From NCBI GenBank assembly GCA_002384055.1, contig DGAU01000011.1, positions 1-64,000 on the forward strand: a stretch of 64,000 nucleotides of DNA. Reading direction: 5' to 3'. The DNA is from Flavobacteriaceae bacterium UBA4022. GTDB lineage: Bacteria > Bacteroidota > Bacteroidia > Flavobacteriales > Flavobacteriaceae. The notes beneath the pieces are model-generated. The model saw only the letters and a list, made by a program, of their open reading frames with translations. It was not told where the DNA came from and searched no databases. This document shows positions 52,719 through 61,537 of this stretch, one piece after another (the stretch's first letter is position 1; each line of letters opens with the position of its first letter). Position numbers and translations under genes: made by a program.

Positions 52719-54011
52719 ATATAAATAATCAGGCTGCTGTGCGGACCAATCTACATCCTTTTGGATTTGCTCGCCTATCTCTAATTTTTGGTAGAGGTCT
52801 TTGGTGAGGTCTTCTATATCTTCTACCGTGGTTTTCAATTTACGTGCAATGGTTTGGTTTGTTTTACCTTCCGAGATATACTGAAGCAATTTGATTTCAA
52901 TGGCATCCAAGTCGTATTGCATGATTAAATTTTCGAGATACATGTCCTCGACTAATTTTTCTGTTTTGATGCGTGCGCTTAAGGCGTCTTGGCGCTCGAC
53001 AAATATGCGCATTTCTAACTGACGTAATTCGCGATCGGTTTTGAGTGTTTGCATGCGTGTGATGATGCCGTAAGTCAAAAGAAGTCCTTGCGTCATGGCA
53101 GCTAATTTTAAGGCCCCATTCCCGCTGCCAAGCAGCGTTGTGCCAAACGTTCCCAGGGCGAATTGATCGATTAAGATCACAAGCGGCAGGATAGAAGCAA
53201 TGGCAAAAAGTTTAACGTAGCCCTTACTGCTGAAGTGGGTCATGGCAAAATAGAGGTAACGTGCCATAAGCGTGAGCATAGTGGCTTGAGCAATCTGACC
53301 AAAAATACTATTTTGTGATAGCGCAAAAAAGATAAGCGCCAAGGCGCTTATGGCCATTAAAATAAATGTAAAACCTCTGAGTTTAGGCGCTTTCTCCTTG
53401 ATCAATAAATAGTGATAAGCAAATAGCGTTTGTGCGCCGAGCATGAGAAACATTAATGTGCCTTCCAACAGAAGGTTATAGTGCGTTTCGACAAAGAATA
53501 AACCTCCTAAACCATCATTAACAAACAAGAAAGCCGCTAGTGCTGCCATGGTTGCCGAGAAAAAGGCGAAGACCTTGTCACGGAATAAGACAAAGCAAAA
53601 TAAATTCGCTAAGACCATCATCATGGTGAATCCATAAAAAAGACCTTGGGTAAATATGGTGCTTTGATCAATTGAAGGTCTTGACGCTTCAATAGTAGGC
53701 ACACGATTTAGTTTCTGTGGGGCAGGGAGTACCATGTTATTGTAAGAAAATTCTGATACCTCTAATTTTTGACCCTTTAAGGCAGCTGTTCTATTTGGAT
53801 TTTCAGCAGCAGTCAATTGGGTATTGGAGACCATGAGATCTTCATCTGCTTCATTTCTAAAGAAAGAAGTGGGTTTCGCCTTTAAGACGGCAGTATTGAC
53901 GGTAGTTAACAAGGATACAGGCTGTGGATCCAAGGGGGTGTTGGCCGCTGATGTGGCCATTAAAAACGGTGATAAAACACCGCATAGTAATACTAGAAAT
54001 TGAGTTTTCAT
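52713..54011 (-). CDS. Membrane-bound 7TM-type receptor with C-terminal LuxR-like HTH
   Basis: A 432-residue protein with a signal peptide (FLVLLCGVLSPFLMATSA), an extracytoplasmic stretch to about residue 115, seven or eight helices (for example GLFYGFTMMMVLANLFCFVLF, FFSATMAALAAFLFVNDGLGGLFF), a coiled-coil segment (DRELRQLEMRIFVERQDALSARIKTEKL) and a C-terminal helix-turn-helix DAIEIKLLQYISEGKTNQTIARKLKTTVEDIEDL. It resembles 7TM diverse-signalling receptors with a DNA-binding output, implying membrane-to-gene control; ligand and targets unknown. Convergent with ccsBA. Confidence 0.75.
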   Translation of the reverse strand: MKTQFLVLLCGVLSPFLMATSAANTPLDPQPVSLLTTVNTAVLKAKPTSFFRNEADEDLMVSNTQLTAAENPNRTAALKGQKLEVSEFSYNNMVLPAPQKLNRVPTIEASRPSIDQSTIFTQGLFYGFTMMMVLANLFCFVLFRDKVFAFFSATMAALAAFLFVNDGLGGLFFVETHYNLLLEGTLMFLMLGAQTLFAYHYLLIKEKAPKLRGFTFILMAISALALIFFALSQNSIFGQIAQATMLTLMARYLYFAMTHFSSKGYVKLFAIASILPLVILIDQFALGTFGTTLLGSGNGALKLAAMTQGLLLTYGIITRMQTLKTDRELRQLEMRIFVERQDALSARIKTEKLVEDMYLENLIMQYDLDAIEIKLLQYISEGKTNQTIARKLKTTVEDIEDLTKDLYQKLEIGEQIQKDVDWSAQQPDYLYN

Positions 54012-54106
54012 AGTAGGTTGATTTTCAAATTGGGTAGTCCAATATACAAAATACTTACACTTAATCTATGAAATATGTATTTAATCTGATAAAAAGCAAT
54101 ATTTAT

Positions 54107-54130
54107 AAAAAAAACAGCCCGAAGGCTGCT
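54107..54130 (-). terminator. Rho-independent terminator after fumC
   Basis: On the minus strand CAGCC-TTCG-GGCTG followed by eight T. It lies 24 bases beyond the fumC stop. Confidence 0.9.
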
Positions 54131-54153
54131 TGCTATATCGTCTGTGGTTAGGC

Positions 54154-55545
54154 TTATTTACCCACCATGTCTTCTGGTCGCACCCACAGATCGAATTCTT
54201 CCGCAGTGAGGTAACCTAAATTAACGGCCGCTTCCTTAAGGGTAGTGCCCTGTGCATGAGCCGTATTCGCAATTTCGGCGGCCTTGTAATAACCGATCTT
54301 TGTATTTAAAGCTGTGACCAACATTAGAGAATTGTTGAGTTGTCGTTTGATCACCTCATGGTTTGGTGTTATGCCTTGAGCGCAGTGCAAATCAAAACTA
54401 ACACATGCATCTCCAATAAGGGTTGCTGAGGTCAATAGGTTGGCTGCCATTACGGGTTTAAACACATTTAATTCAAAGTGGCCTTGCATTCCGCTAACGG
54501 CTATGGTCATGTCATTGCCAATAACTTGAGCACAAACCATCGTCAGTGCTTCGCATTGTGTTGGATTGACTTTGCCAGGCATAATAGAGGACCCCGGTTC
54601 GTTCGCCGGAATATTTATTTCGCCAATACCGCTTCTAGGGCCACTGGCCAACAATCTAATATCATTTCCGATTTTGTTTAAAGAAACAGCGATTTGCTTT
54701 AAGGCACCATGTGTTTCAACGATGGCATCATGTGCTGCTAAAGCCTCAAATTTATTTTTGGCTGAGACAAAAGGCAGATCCGTAAACTCAGCAATATACG
54801 CTGCCACTTTATGGGCATAGCCTTTTGGTGTGTTGATACCAGTCCCGACTGCCGTGCCTCCTAGGGCCAATTCTGATAAATGCGGAATGGTATTTTTGAG
54901 GGCTTGTATGCCATGCTCGATTTGTGAAGCATAGCCGCTAAATTCTTGACCCAAGGTCAATGGCGTGGCGTCCATTAAGTGGGTGCGCCCTATTTTAACC
55001 ACAGAGTCAAAGTTTTGAGCATGCTGCTGCAGTGTAAGATGTAACTGAGTTAAACCAGGAAGCGTCACTTCCATTATTTTTTTCAACCCTGATATATGCA
55101 TTGCCGTTGGGAAGGTATCATTGGAGGATTGTGATTTATTCACATCGTCGTTGGGTTGTAATGTTTTTTCTCCTTCGCCAATGGTATGTCCCGCGATTTG
55201 ATGCGCTCTATTGGCAATGACCTCATTTACATTCATGTTGCTTTGTGTTCCGCTACCGGTCTGCCATATGACCAAAGGAAATTGATCATCGTGCTGTCCA
55301 GCAATGATCTCGTCACAAACGCGTGCGATCAGGTCCCGTTTGACATCCGACAAAACGCCAAGCTCGCAATTGGTATATGCTGCTGCCTTTTTGAGGTAAG
55401 CAAAACCATAAATTATTTCAAGGGGCATAGAGCCCGAGCGACCTATTTTAAAATTGTTTCTTGAACGTTCGGTTTGTGCCCCCCACAACTTATCTGCAGG
55501 GACATGAACCTCACCCATGGTGTCTTTTTCGATACGATAGCTCAT
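54154..55545 (-). CDS. fumC: Class II fumarate hydratase
   Basis: Fumarase of the aspartase/fumarase superfamily, 463 residues, interconverting fumarate and malate in the TCA cycle without an Fe-S cluster. N terminus RIEKDTMGEVHVPADKLWGAQTERS, active-site blocks VWQTGSGTQSNMNVNEV, KIGRTHLMDATPLTLGQE and the signature GSSIMPGKVNPTQCE are present. The ATG at 55545 (MSYRIEKDTMG) is the family start; ATGs two and seven codons upstream are possible. Single gene with its own terminator. Confidence 0.96.
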   Translation of the reverse strand: MSYRIEKDTMGEVHVPADKLWGAQTERSRNNFKIGRSGSMPLEIIYGFAYLKKAAAYTNCELGVLSDVKRDLIARVCDEIIAGQHDDQFPLVIWQTGSGTQSNMNVNEVIANRAHQIAGHTIGEGEKTLQPNDDVNKSQSSNDTFPTAMHISGLKKIMEVTLPGLTQLHLTLQQHAQNFDSVVKIGRTHLMDATPLTLGQEFSGYASQIEHGIQALKNTIPHLSELALGGTAVGTGINTPKGYAHKVAAYIAEFTDLPFVSAKNKFEALAAHDAIVETHGALKQIAVSLNKIGNDIRLLASGPRSGIGEINIPANEPGSSIMPGKVNPTQCEALTMVCAQVIGNDMTIAVSGMQGHFELNVFKPVMAANLLTSATLIGDACVSFDLHCAQGITPNHEVIKRQLNNSLMLVTALNTKIGYYKAAEIANTAHAQGTTLKEAAVNLGYLTAEEFDLWVRPEDMVGK

Positions 55546-55753
55546 AATCATTTGATTTAATGACACAAATTTAAGGCTTATCAGCTAATTCTTTAAGAGA
55601 TCTGGTCTTTTTTGGCTGTTTAAGGTGATGTTGCGTTAGCCCATTGGGTATTTTATCTGAGATTTTAGGATTCGATTTGGCCTTTCTTTTGTGCGACACT
55701 CCTTTTCTGTTAAAATCTAAATAGATAAGACGATATTTTTAAAAATTTCATTT

Positions 55754-55761
55754 TATATTTG
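55754..55761 (+). promoter_or_regulatory. TAnnTTTG box before a small membrane protein
   Basis: TATATTTG, perfect -7 consensus, ends 21 bases before the ATG at 55783. No -33 TTG. Confidence 0.42.
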
Positions 55762-55782
55762 TGGCACCAAACAAAAAGAAAC

Positions 55783-55950
55783 ATGTTCGACTTTAATCAA
55801 TATTTAGGATTCTTAGCGTTTTTAACCATTTTGACCATCGGCTTTTGGCTGATGTTCTTCTTAGTATCATTTATTCCCTATTGGATCGGTGGCGCAGTGA
55901 TCGAGCATTTCAAGTTAAAATCAGAGGCAGCGAAAAAAGCAAAGGAATAA
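55783..55950 (+). CDS. Small membrane protein, 55 residues
   Basis: A short protein with one long or two closely spaced hydrophobic helices (YLGFLAFLTILTIGFWLMFFLVSFIPYWIGGAVI) and a basic tail EHFKLKSEAAKKAKE, presumably cytoplasmic. A perfect -7 box upstream and a strong terminator downstream support an independent single-gene transcript. No family recognised. Confidence 0.6.
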   Translation: MFDFNQYLGFLAFLTILTIGFWLMFFLVSFIPYWIGGAVIEHFKLKSEAAKKAKE

Positions 55951-55973
55951 ACTTATGCTTTCATTATATAAAC

Positions 55974-56005
55974 AAAAAAAGACCAGCACACGCTGGTCTT
56001 TTTTT
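55974..56005. terminator. Bidirectional rho-independent terminator
   Basis: A-run, stem GACCAGC (55981-55987), loop ACAC, stem GCTGGTC (55992-55998), T-run. It serves the small membrane protein (+) and the convergent DUF1624-type gene (-). Confidence 0.92.
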
Positions 56006-56019
56006 GTTTAGAATTGTTT

Positions 56020-57198
56020 TTATAAATAGCTGAGCCACCAATAGTCTTTATGTCGGGCTTTGTATGCCATGTATCTTTTGCAGAACGGGTAGAGGATAAC
56101 CACCACCCCAATCCAAACCAGATAGACAACTGCAAGAGACGAGCCGAAGTCGGTCCATAATTCAGGATTCCAGCGTTCTGTATTCAAGATCATATCGCTT
56201 GCTTTGCCGCCTTGAAGAACAATACCCACAACTGCAAGGCTATGAATGACAATCATATGCAGGAAATAATAAAATAGCGGCACACGTCCGAAGACCAGTA
56301 AAAAATCCGTAGCCTTATTCTTGATGGCTTCGATACCATAAAGAAATAGAAATGCTGGACCTAAGGTGATGCATAAATACAGTAGAGATGGCGGGTATTT
56401 TGTGACATTAAAAAATGATAAAATCGTTTTGGGTGTAGTATCCTGAACTGACCAAGGCACAAGATCCCCGTATACATTGAGGCCTCTGAGCGTAAAAAAT
56501 AATACTAAGGCACCAAGGCCCAATCTCAATAGCCACTTTTTGCGCCACAAGGGGTCTGTCTGTGAGGTGTAAAATGAACCAAATAAATAGCCCAATGTCA
56601 TAACGCCAATCCATGGGATAACAGGATAACCAATCACCCAAACATGATCAGGGCTTATGGACAGATATTCTTGATGTAACGTATACCATAATATTGCGAA
56701 TGGGCTCTCGCCTTCAAAAACAATTCCATCCAGCAAATTGTGACCTGCGACGAGCAAAAGCCCAATTGATAAAATTATTTTTTTTGGCAAATATATAATT
56801 AATGACAAGGCCAACATGCTGACGCCAATAGCCCATATAACCTGAAATACTTGAACGCTATAAGTGAGATCAAAAGTCCAAATCAAATTGTTCACGACAG
56901 TTTCCAAGAAAATAAGCCATAGCCCTCGAGTAAATAGGAATCGAAACAATTCATTTTTAGATTTCCTACTGCCATATAAGAACGATGATGTCCCCGCCAG
57001 AAAAACAAATATGGGCGCACAATAATGGGTAATGAACCGGGTAAAAAACAAGACGGGTGTGGTGGTGTTAAGGTCTGTCGGATCACCAAAAATAGCGCCA
57101 TAATAGAAATAATCACGGACATGATCTAACGCCATAATGATCATCACAAGACCTCTTAAAATGTCGATCGATTCTATTCTATTGGATGTGGCGGCCAA
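56020..57198 (-). CDS. DUF1624/heparan-alpha-glucosaminide acetyltransferase-like membrane protein
   Basis: A 392-residue polytopic protein with about ten helices. The N-terminal motif RIESIDILRGLVMIIMALDHVRDYF is characteristic of the DUF1624/HGSNAT-like acyltransferases, in which the His and Asp of the first helix end are conserved; FFTRFITHYCAPIFVFLAGTSSFLYG and GYPVIPWIGVMTLGYLFG also fit. They are thought to acylate sugars across a membrane; substrate unknown. The start is TTG at 57198, with no better ATG. About 100 bases upstream is the TonB-barrel gene on the same strand. Confidence 0.82.
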   Translation of the reverse strand: MAATSNRIESIDILRGLVMIIMALDHVRDYFYYGAIFGDPTDLNTTTPVLFFTRFITHYCAPIFVFLAGTSSFLYGSRKSKNELFRFLFTRGLWLIFLETVVNNLIWTFDLTYSVQVFQVIWAIGVSMLALSLIIYLPKKIILSIGLLLVAGHNLLDGIVFEGESPFAILWYTLHQEYLSISPDHVWVIGYPVIPWIGVMTLGYLFGSFYTSQTDPLWRKKWLLRLGLGALVLFFTLRGLNVYGDLVPWSVQDTTPKTILSFFNVTKYPPSLLYLCITLGPAFLFLYGIEAIKNKATDFLLVFGRVPLFYYFLHMIVIHSLAVVGIVLQGGKASDMILNTERWNPELWTDFGSSLAVVYLVWIGVVVILYPFCKRYMAYKARHKDYWWLSYL

Positions 57199-57300
57199 AG
57201 TATTAATTGTTTTTACGTAGCAATAATCTCACTTTTTTGCGTGATATCAAAAAAAAATGAAAAAAAATTAATAGGATTCAAAAGAACGCTTTAATAGGCT

Positions 57301-59781
57301 TTAGCTGCCAAAGCCTTCATCACCGTAGTCTTGGTCGCCGTTACCTTTTCGATTACCTCGGTCATTCTTTTTTTGATTGAAACGATAAATATAAGATAAG
57401 GTCCATACGCGTTGACGCCATTGGAATACACTATCGCTTTCAAAATCATCTGTGATGGTCAAGGATTGACGCTTTCTGCTATTAAAGAGGTCACTGACAT
57501 TGAAAGATAAGGTGCCCTTTTCTGCAAACAGATCTTTGCTCAAAGCAACATCAAAAGATAAAATCCCATCGGAAGCGGTTTGTGCCGATTGATAGGGACC
57601 TCGATAAAAAACATTCGTTTGCCAGTTGATCTTTGCCGGTAGGGTGATTTTAGCACTTGATCTTGTAAACCAGCTCGTGTTTTCGGCACCAAAATCAACA
57701 TCATTGTAGAATCCAGTTGTGGTGAATTGGAAAAAATTAAAACTGGAGTTTAGGCTCAGCCATTTAGCAGGGTTATACAATACACCAGCTTCAAAGCCTA
57801 TGCGTCGATTTGTTGATAAATTAATGGGGATGGTACGAATGATCGGTATGCCATTTGGCGTGACTTCTCCGGTGTCTTCTTGAATTCTTTCGAAGGCATC
57901 GGTTTCGTTTTGTAAATACACCGAAGAAGTCAAGGTGACTTCCTTCCAGCGCATGAGGTAGCCTAAGTCAAAAGCACTCGCATAGGCTGGGTTAAGGTCT
58001 GGATTCCCCTGAAAAACATTGGTCTCACTTGATCGCGAAGGAAAGGGATTGATGTACCAACTCCTTGGGCGATTGATACGTCGGTTGTATCCTAGGGTGA
58101 GGTTAGACTTCTCAGAGATTTCGTAGACCAAATTCACCGTAGGAAATAAGCCTAAAAAAGTTTTGTCAAAATCCAGATTGGTCAAAACGGAACCCGGATC
58201 ATCACCTGTTACTCCTGCAACATTCCCTTTAAGGCCGGTATGCTCCAAACGCAAACCTGTGAGGAATGAAAAATCACCAAATTTTGACCCATATTGTGTG
58301 TATAGGGCGCCAATTGTTTGGGTAAAATCAAAGACATTAGTGAGGCCGGTATTCTGCTGATATGGTCCTCCAAATATTGTTTGTTCCTCAAGTAGGTAGT
58401 CCGTTGTTTGTGCATTGGTTACCCATCTAAATCCCGCTTCAAATTGTTGTTCCTCACCAAAAGGCAAAACATAATCGGCTTGAATCAAAATGCGTTGGCT
58501 CTCTTCCTTTTGGGTAATGCGTTCGCTGGGTAATGCCATGAGCTCAGGAAATGTCATGGCTTCTGTAATGACGGAAGACTGCTTCTCTTGATCGGTTTCC
58601 CATTGGGCATCCGCGGTAAGTTTTTGGCCTTTTGTGTCGAGTTCATTATAATAATTCAATGAAAATTGTAGGTTGTAGTCATCCTCGTTTTGGCCCTCAT
58701 CGCGGGCCAAAGTTTGCACCAAGGTCATGGCCTGGTCAAATTCTTGTGCCCGATTTTTGGTGGTTTCGGAATTATCACCCGTTCTTATAAAAGCAGTTGC
58801 GGTAATGCTTTCTTGTGCTCCCAAAAAATATTCAATCCCTAAATTAGAATTGATCCCGCGGCGCACGCGATCAAAAGTGCGCTGCTCCTTTAGAAAAGGA
58901 TTGATGATAAAATCAGAAAAATATTGGTTGTTGAACTCGGCATTCCCAGGGTTTTCACTGTTTCTGTACCCCGTTGTGTTGAAAAGATTAAATCGATCGG
59001 TCCGCAAGTTTATATTGCTCGTGATCCCATAACCCATGGGCTCATTGAGATTCGCCTGAAGCGATCCATTAATACCCAATGTTTTTTCTTTTTTAAGAAT
59101 AATATTGAGGATACCGGCTGTTCCTTCTGCATCATACCGTGCTGATGGTGAGGTGATCACTTCGACTCTTTCAATAATTTCTGCGGGTAATTGACGTAAA
59201 GCATCTGTTTGACCAAAGCCTGCAATAGCAGAAGGTTTTCCATTGATGAGAATGCGAACGTTTTCATTTCCTCTAAGGGCGATACTGCCATCTACGTCTA
59301 CGGTCACCGAGGGCACGTTATTGAGTGCATCACTTACAGTTGCACCACTCGTAGTAAGGTCCTTACCAATATTATAAACTTTTTTATCTAATCTAATTTG
59401 AACTTCAGTAGTTTCTGCCCGAACGACCACTTCATTGAGTTGCTCTGAATCAACAGAAAGCCCAATAATACCCATTTCCATATCTCTAGAGACCAATAAA
59501 GTCTTTGAGAGTCGTTGGTATGAGATATAGTCAAATAGAACCTGGTAGGTTCCAGTATTTACAGCGATATTATATTGTCCTGCTTCATCAGTAATCCCAC
59601 CAAACTTTAAATTGCCTGAATCATCAAAAAACGACACTGAGGCATACTCGAGCGGTTCATTGACTGTTTGGTCAATGACAGTTCCCGTGACCTGAAATAA
59701 GGGTCCTCCGGTTTGCTGAGCGACGAGGCTGATACTGGCGAAGAGCACTAAAAAAAACAATGAATTTTTGAATGAAATCAT
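57301..59781 (-). CDS. TonB-dependent-type outer-membrane barrel with carboxypeptidase-like N domain
   Basis: An 826-residue outer-membrane protein. Signal peptide (LFFLVLFASISLVAQ), a carboxypeptidase regulatory-like domain (VTGTVIDQTVNEPLEYASVSFF, about 30-110), a plug (SDALNNVPSVTVDVDGSIALRGNENVRILINGKPS, then IIERVEVITSPSARYDAEGTAGILNIILKK) and a large barrel with the C-terminal region TLSYIYRFNQKKN followed by a disordered Gly/Asp tail. Belongs to the outer membrane beta-barrel family that often lacks a SusD partner, as here. Substrate unknown. ATG at 59781 chosen for its signal peptide. Confidence 0.9.
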   Translation of the reverse strand: MISFKNSLFFLVLFASISLVAQQTGGPLFQVTGTVIDQTVNEPLEYASVSFFDDSGNLKFGGITDEAGQYNIAVNTGTYQVLFDYISYQRLSKTLLVSRDMEMGIIGLSVDSEQLNEVVVRAETTEVQIRLDKKVYNIGKDLTTSGATVSDALNNVPSVTVDVDGSIALRGNENVRILINGKPSAIAGFGQTDALRQLPAEIIERVEVITSPSARYDAEGTAGILNIILKKEKTLGINGSLQANLNEPMGYGITSNINLRTDRFNLFNTTGYRNSENPGNAEFNNQYFSDFIINPFLKEQRTFDRVRRGINSNLGIEYFLGAQESITATAFIRTGDNSETTKNRAQEFDQAMTLVQTLARDEGQNEDDYNLQFSLNYYNELDTKGQKLTADAQWETDQEKQSSVITEAMTFPELMALPSERITQKEESQRILIQADYVLPFGEEQQFEAGFRWVTNAQTTDYLLEEQTIFGGPYQQNTGLTNVFDFTQTIGALYTQYGSKFGDFSFLTGLRLEHTGLKGNVAGVTGDDPGSVLTNLDFDKTFLGLFPTVNLVYEISEKSNLTLGYNRRINRPRSWYINPFPSRSSETNVFQGNPDLNPAYASAFDLGYLMRWKEVTLTSSVYLQNETDAFERIQEDTGEVTPNGIPIIRTIPINLSTNRRIGFEAGVLYNPAKWLSLNSSFNFFQFTTTGFYNDVDFGAENTSWFTRSSAKITLPAKINWQTNVFYRGPYQSAQTASDGILSFDVALSKDLFAEKGTLSFNVSDLFNSRKRQSLTITDDFESDSVFQWRQRVWTLSYIYRFNQKKNDRGNRKGNGDQDYGDEGFGS

Positions 59782-59848
59782 AGGAACATTTAAGCCAACG
59801 AAAATAGACACATCTGCCCCGAATTATCGGTAAAATTATGTTAAAAAT

Positions 59849-59983
59849 TTAGCACAAAGTATATATTAATTCACTCGGTCTGGCGACAACTGCGCGACCG
59901 CCAAAAACCACGATAGGCCGCTCCATGAGTTGCGGATGTTCACATAATAATGCGACCAACGCATTGTGATATATTTCCATCAT
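59849..59983 (-). pseudogene. Remnant of an arsC/Spx-family gene
   Basis: A 44-codon frame beginning MMEIYHN and ending LCEHPQLMERPIVVFGGRAVVARPSELIYTLC. EHPxLxERPIVV...AVxARP is the C-terminal signature of ArsC-family arsenate reductases (about 115 residues). The region between, including the catalytic CxxxxxR, is absent. IYHN also matches the ArsC N terminus, so this may be an internally deleted copy; alternatively it is a bare C-terminal piece. It lies 19 bases beyond the HAD gene on the same strand. Confidence 0.6.
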
Positions 59984-60002
59984 AGTTGACAGCTGATTTT
60001 GG

Positions 60003-60632
60003 TTATTTTGCCACGGCAACCCCCAATTGATTGAGTTTGTCGTGTAAGGCACCTGCGTCTGTAAAATGGATACCCTTAAACCCGAGTTGCTCTGCAGCCA
60101 GAACATTATCCTTATTGTCGTCAATGAAGACACATCGGGAGTTGACCAAATCATAGCGTTCTATTAATCGGGTGTAAATTTGTGGATCCGGTTTTCTGAG
60201 GCCTTCAGCGCCACTGACCAAAATTCCTTCAAACCAAGAAAGCCAAGGGAATTTTTTCAGGGCTATTGGAAAGGTTTCATGGCTCCAATTGGTCAATGCC
60301 AGAAGTCGATAATCCGTATTTTTTTTTAAAAAACGCAATAGAGCCAGGGTGTCCAAATGAGCAAAACCCAACATTTCTTCCCATCGACCATAGTACATCT
60401 CTATGAGCGCCTTATGCTCCGGAAATAATGCGATGCGTTCTTGTGTTGCTTTGTCTAAGGGGTAACCAGCATCCTGATTGAGGTTCCAATCCCAAGAACA
60501 GATATGGTTCAGAAAGTGATCCATCTTGTCTTGGTTTCCTCGAAATTCTTTGAGGTACACATAACTGGGTTGCCAGTCAATGAGCACACCACCTAGGTCG
60601 AATACAATCGTATTGATGCCAGAAGAGCTCAA
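60003..60632 (-). CDS. HAD-IA family hydrolase
   Basis: A 209-residue HAD hydrolase. Motif I VFDLGGVLIDW (10-20), a helical cap (about 25-95), motif II LALTNWS, Lys in GLRKPDPQIY and motif IV VFIDDNKDNVLAAEQLG. The FDLGGVL form is typical of the haloacid dehalogenase/epoxide-hydrolase-like subgroup. Starts at TTG (MSSSGINTIVFD), three bases past the lipoprotein stop; no ATG fits. Substrate unknown. Confidence 0.88.
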   Translation of the reverse strand: MSSSGINTIVFDLGGVLIDWQPSYVYLKEFRGNQDKMDHFLNHICSWDWNLNQDAGYPLDKATQERIALFPEHKALIEMYYGRWEEMLGFAHLDTLALLRFLKKNTDYRLLALTNWSHETFPIALKKFPWLSWFEGILVSGAEGLRKPDPQIYTRLIERYDLVNSRCVFIDDNKDNVLAAEQLGFKGIHFTDAGALHDKLNQLGVAVAK

Positions 60633-60635
60633 AAT

Positions 60636-61505
60636 TTAAGGAAAGTAGGTGATGTCATATTGATAGGAATTACCCGCAGCGATCTCACTGACTATGGCAG
60701 GATAACTGTCGTTGTCATAAGCGATAAGGTAAGACCTAATGTTTGCCCCATCTCTAAATACTGCTGTGATGTTGTTTGGGTTATAAGGAAAGACATAGCC
60801 ACTTAGCCCTGTAAAATTGACTGTTTCAAAACCCCAAAACAGATCGATGTAACGGGTCAGGTAAAGCGGGGTGTATTGCCCATAAAATGGATTTGTCTTG
60901 TTGTCGTAATTAAAGGCATAACCAGCGATCAACTGATCCTGATTGTCATGCTGGTTTAGGGCAGTCATGTTGCCAAAAGCGTCATAAGCAAAGGTCAAAT
61001 ACTGATCCAGTCCATTAAACGTTTTTACTTTTCCTTGAGGGTCGACAATCATAGAACCAGAAAGGTCCATGATACTGTCAATCATTCCATTGAAATATAT
61101 CGAGTCGTTGCTGTAGGTCAACGAGACATCCGTATAATCATCTATATAGCGAAATACGCGTCCTTGTAAATCATAGAAAAAACCTTTGGAATCCGTGACC
61201 TGTTGGCTATCGACATAATCCAATACGATCGGATTCAGGTCGTCATTGTACAGCGTCGTGATTTCAAAACCAAAACCTGGATAGGTCTCGGTCCAAACTT
61301 CGAGTAAATCATGCTCATTATATACATACTGAACATTGGTGCCTTGTGGTCCTATTTCGTACTGAACATATTTGGGCAGGGTAGAAGGATTTGGATCGTT
61401 GGGGTCATTTCCTGAAGGATTGTTATTGTCGTCACCACCACAACTTATGGTCAAAATGGCTAGTATGAAAAACCCTATTTTGCTTGATGTTATCATGAGT
61501 TTCAT
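60636..61505 (-). CDS. Putative lipoprotein with YD-like repeats
   Basis: A 289-residue lipoprotein. Signal peptide with lipobox LAILTISC followed by GGDDNNNPSGNDPND, an acidic start typical of Bacteroidetes surface-lipoprotein export signals. The mature part has short repeats of the YDxxGxx form (FYDLQGRVFRYID, AYDAFGNMTALNQ, NYDNKTNP), as in Rhs/YD beta-structures and in many Flavobacteria lipoproteins. No function known. The ATG at 61505 is preferred over a TTG four codons earlier that lies inside the promoter box. Confidence 0.72.
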   Translation of the reverse strand: MKLMITSSKIGFFILAILTISCGGDDNNNPSGNDPNDPNPSTLPKYVQYEIGPQGTNVQYVYNEHDLLEVWTETYPGFGFEITTLYNDDLNPIVLDYVDSQQVTDSKGFFYDLQGRVFRYIDDYTDVSLTYSNDSIYFNGMIDSIMDLSGSMIVDPQGKVKTFNGLDQYLTFAYDAFGNMTALNQHDNQDQLIAGYAFNYDNKTNPFYGQYTPLYLTRYIDLFWGFETVNFTGLSGYVFPYNPNNITAVFRDGANIRSYLIAYDNDSYPAIVSEIAAGNSYQYDITYFP

Positions 61506-61514
61506 TGTTTTGTT

Positions 61515-61522
61515 CAAAGATA
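61515..61522 (-). promoter_or_regulatory. TAnnTTTG box before the lipoprotein gene
   Basis: On the minus strand TATCTTTG, perfect -7 consensus, ends 9 bases before the ATG at 61505. It lies in the 32-base gap after prfB. Confidence 0.42.
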
Positions 61523-61537
61523 AGTTTTTTGTTTCAT

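Noticed and set aside
55567..55782. tRNA-like segment near GGATTCGATTTGG
   Set aside because: No matching acceptor, D or anticodon stems could be placed around the T-loop-like sequence.
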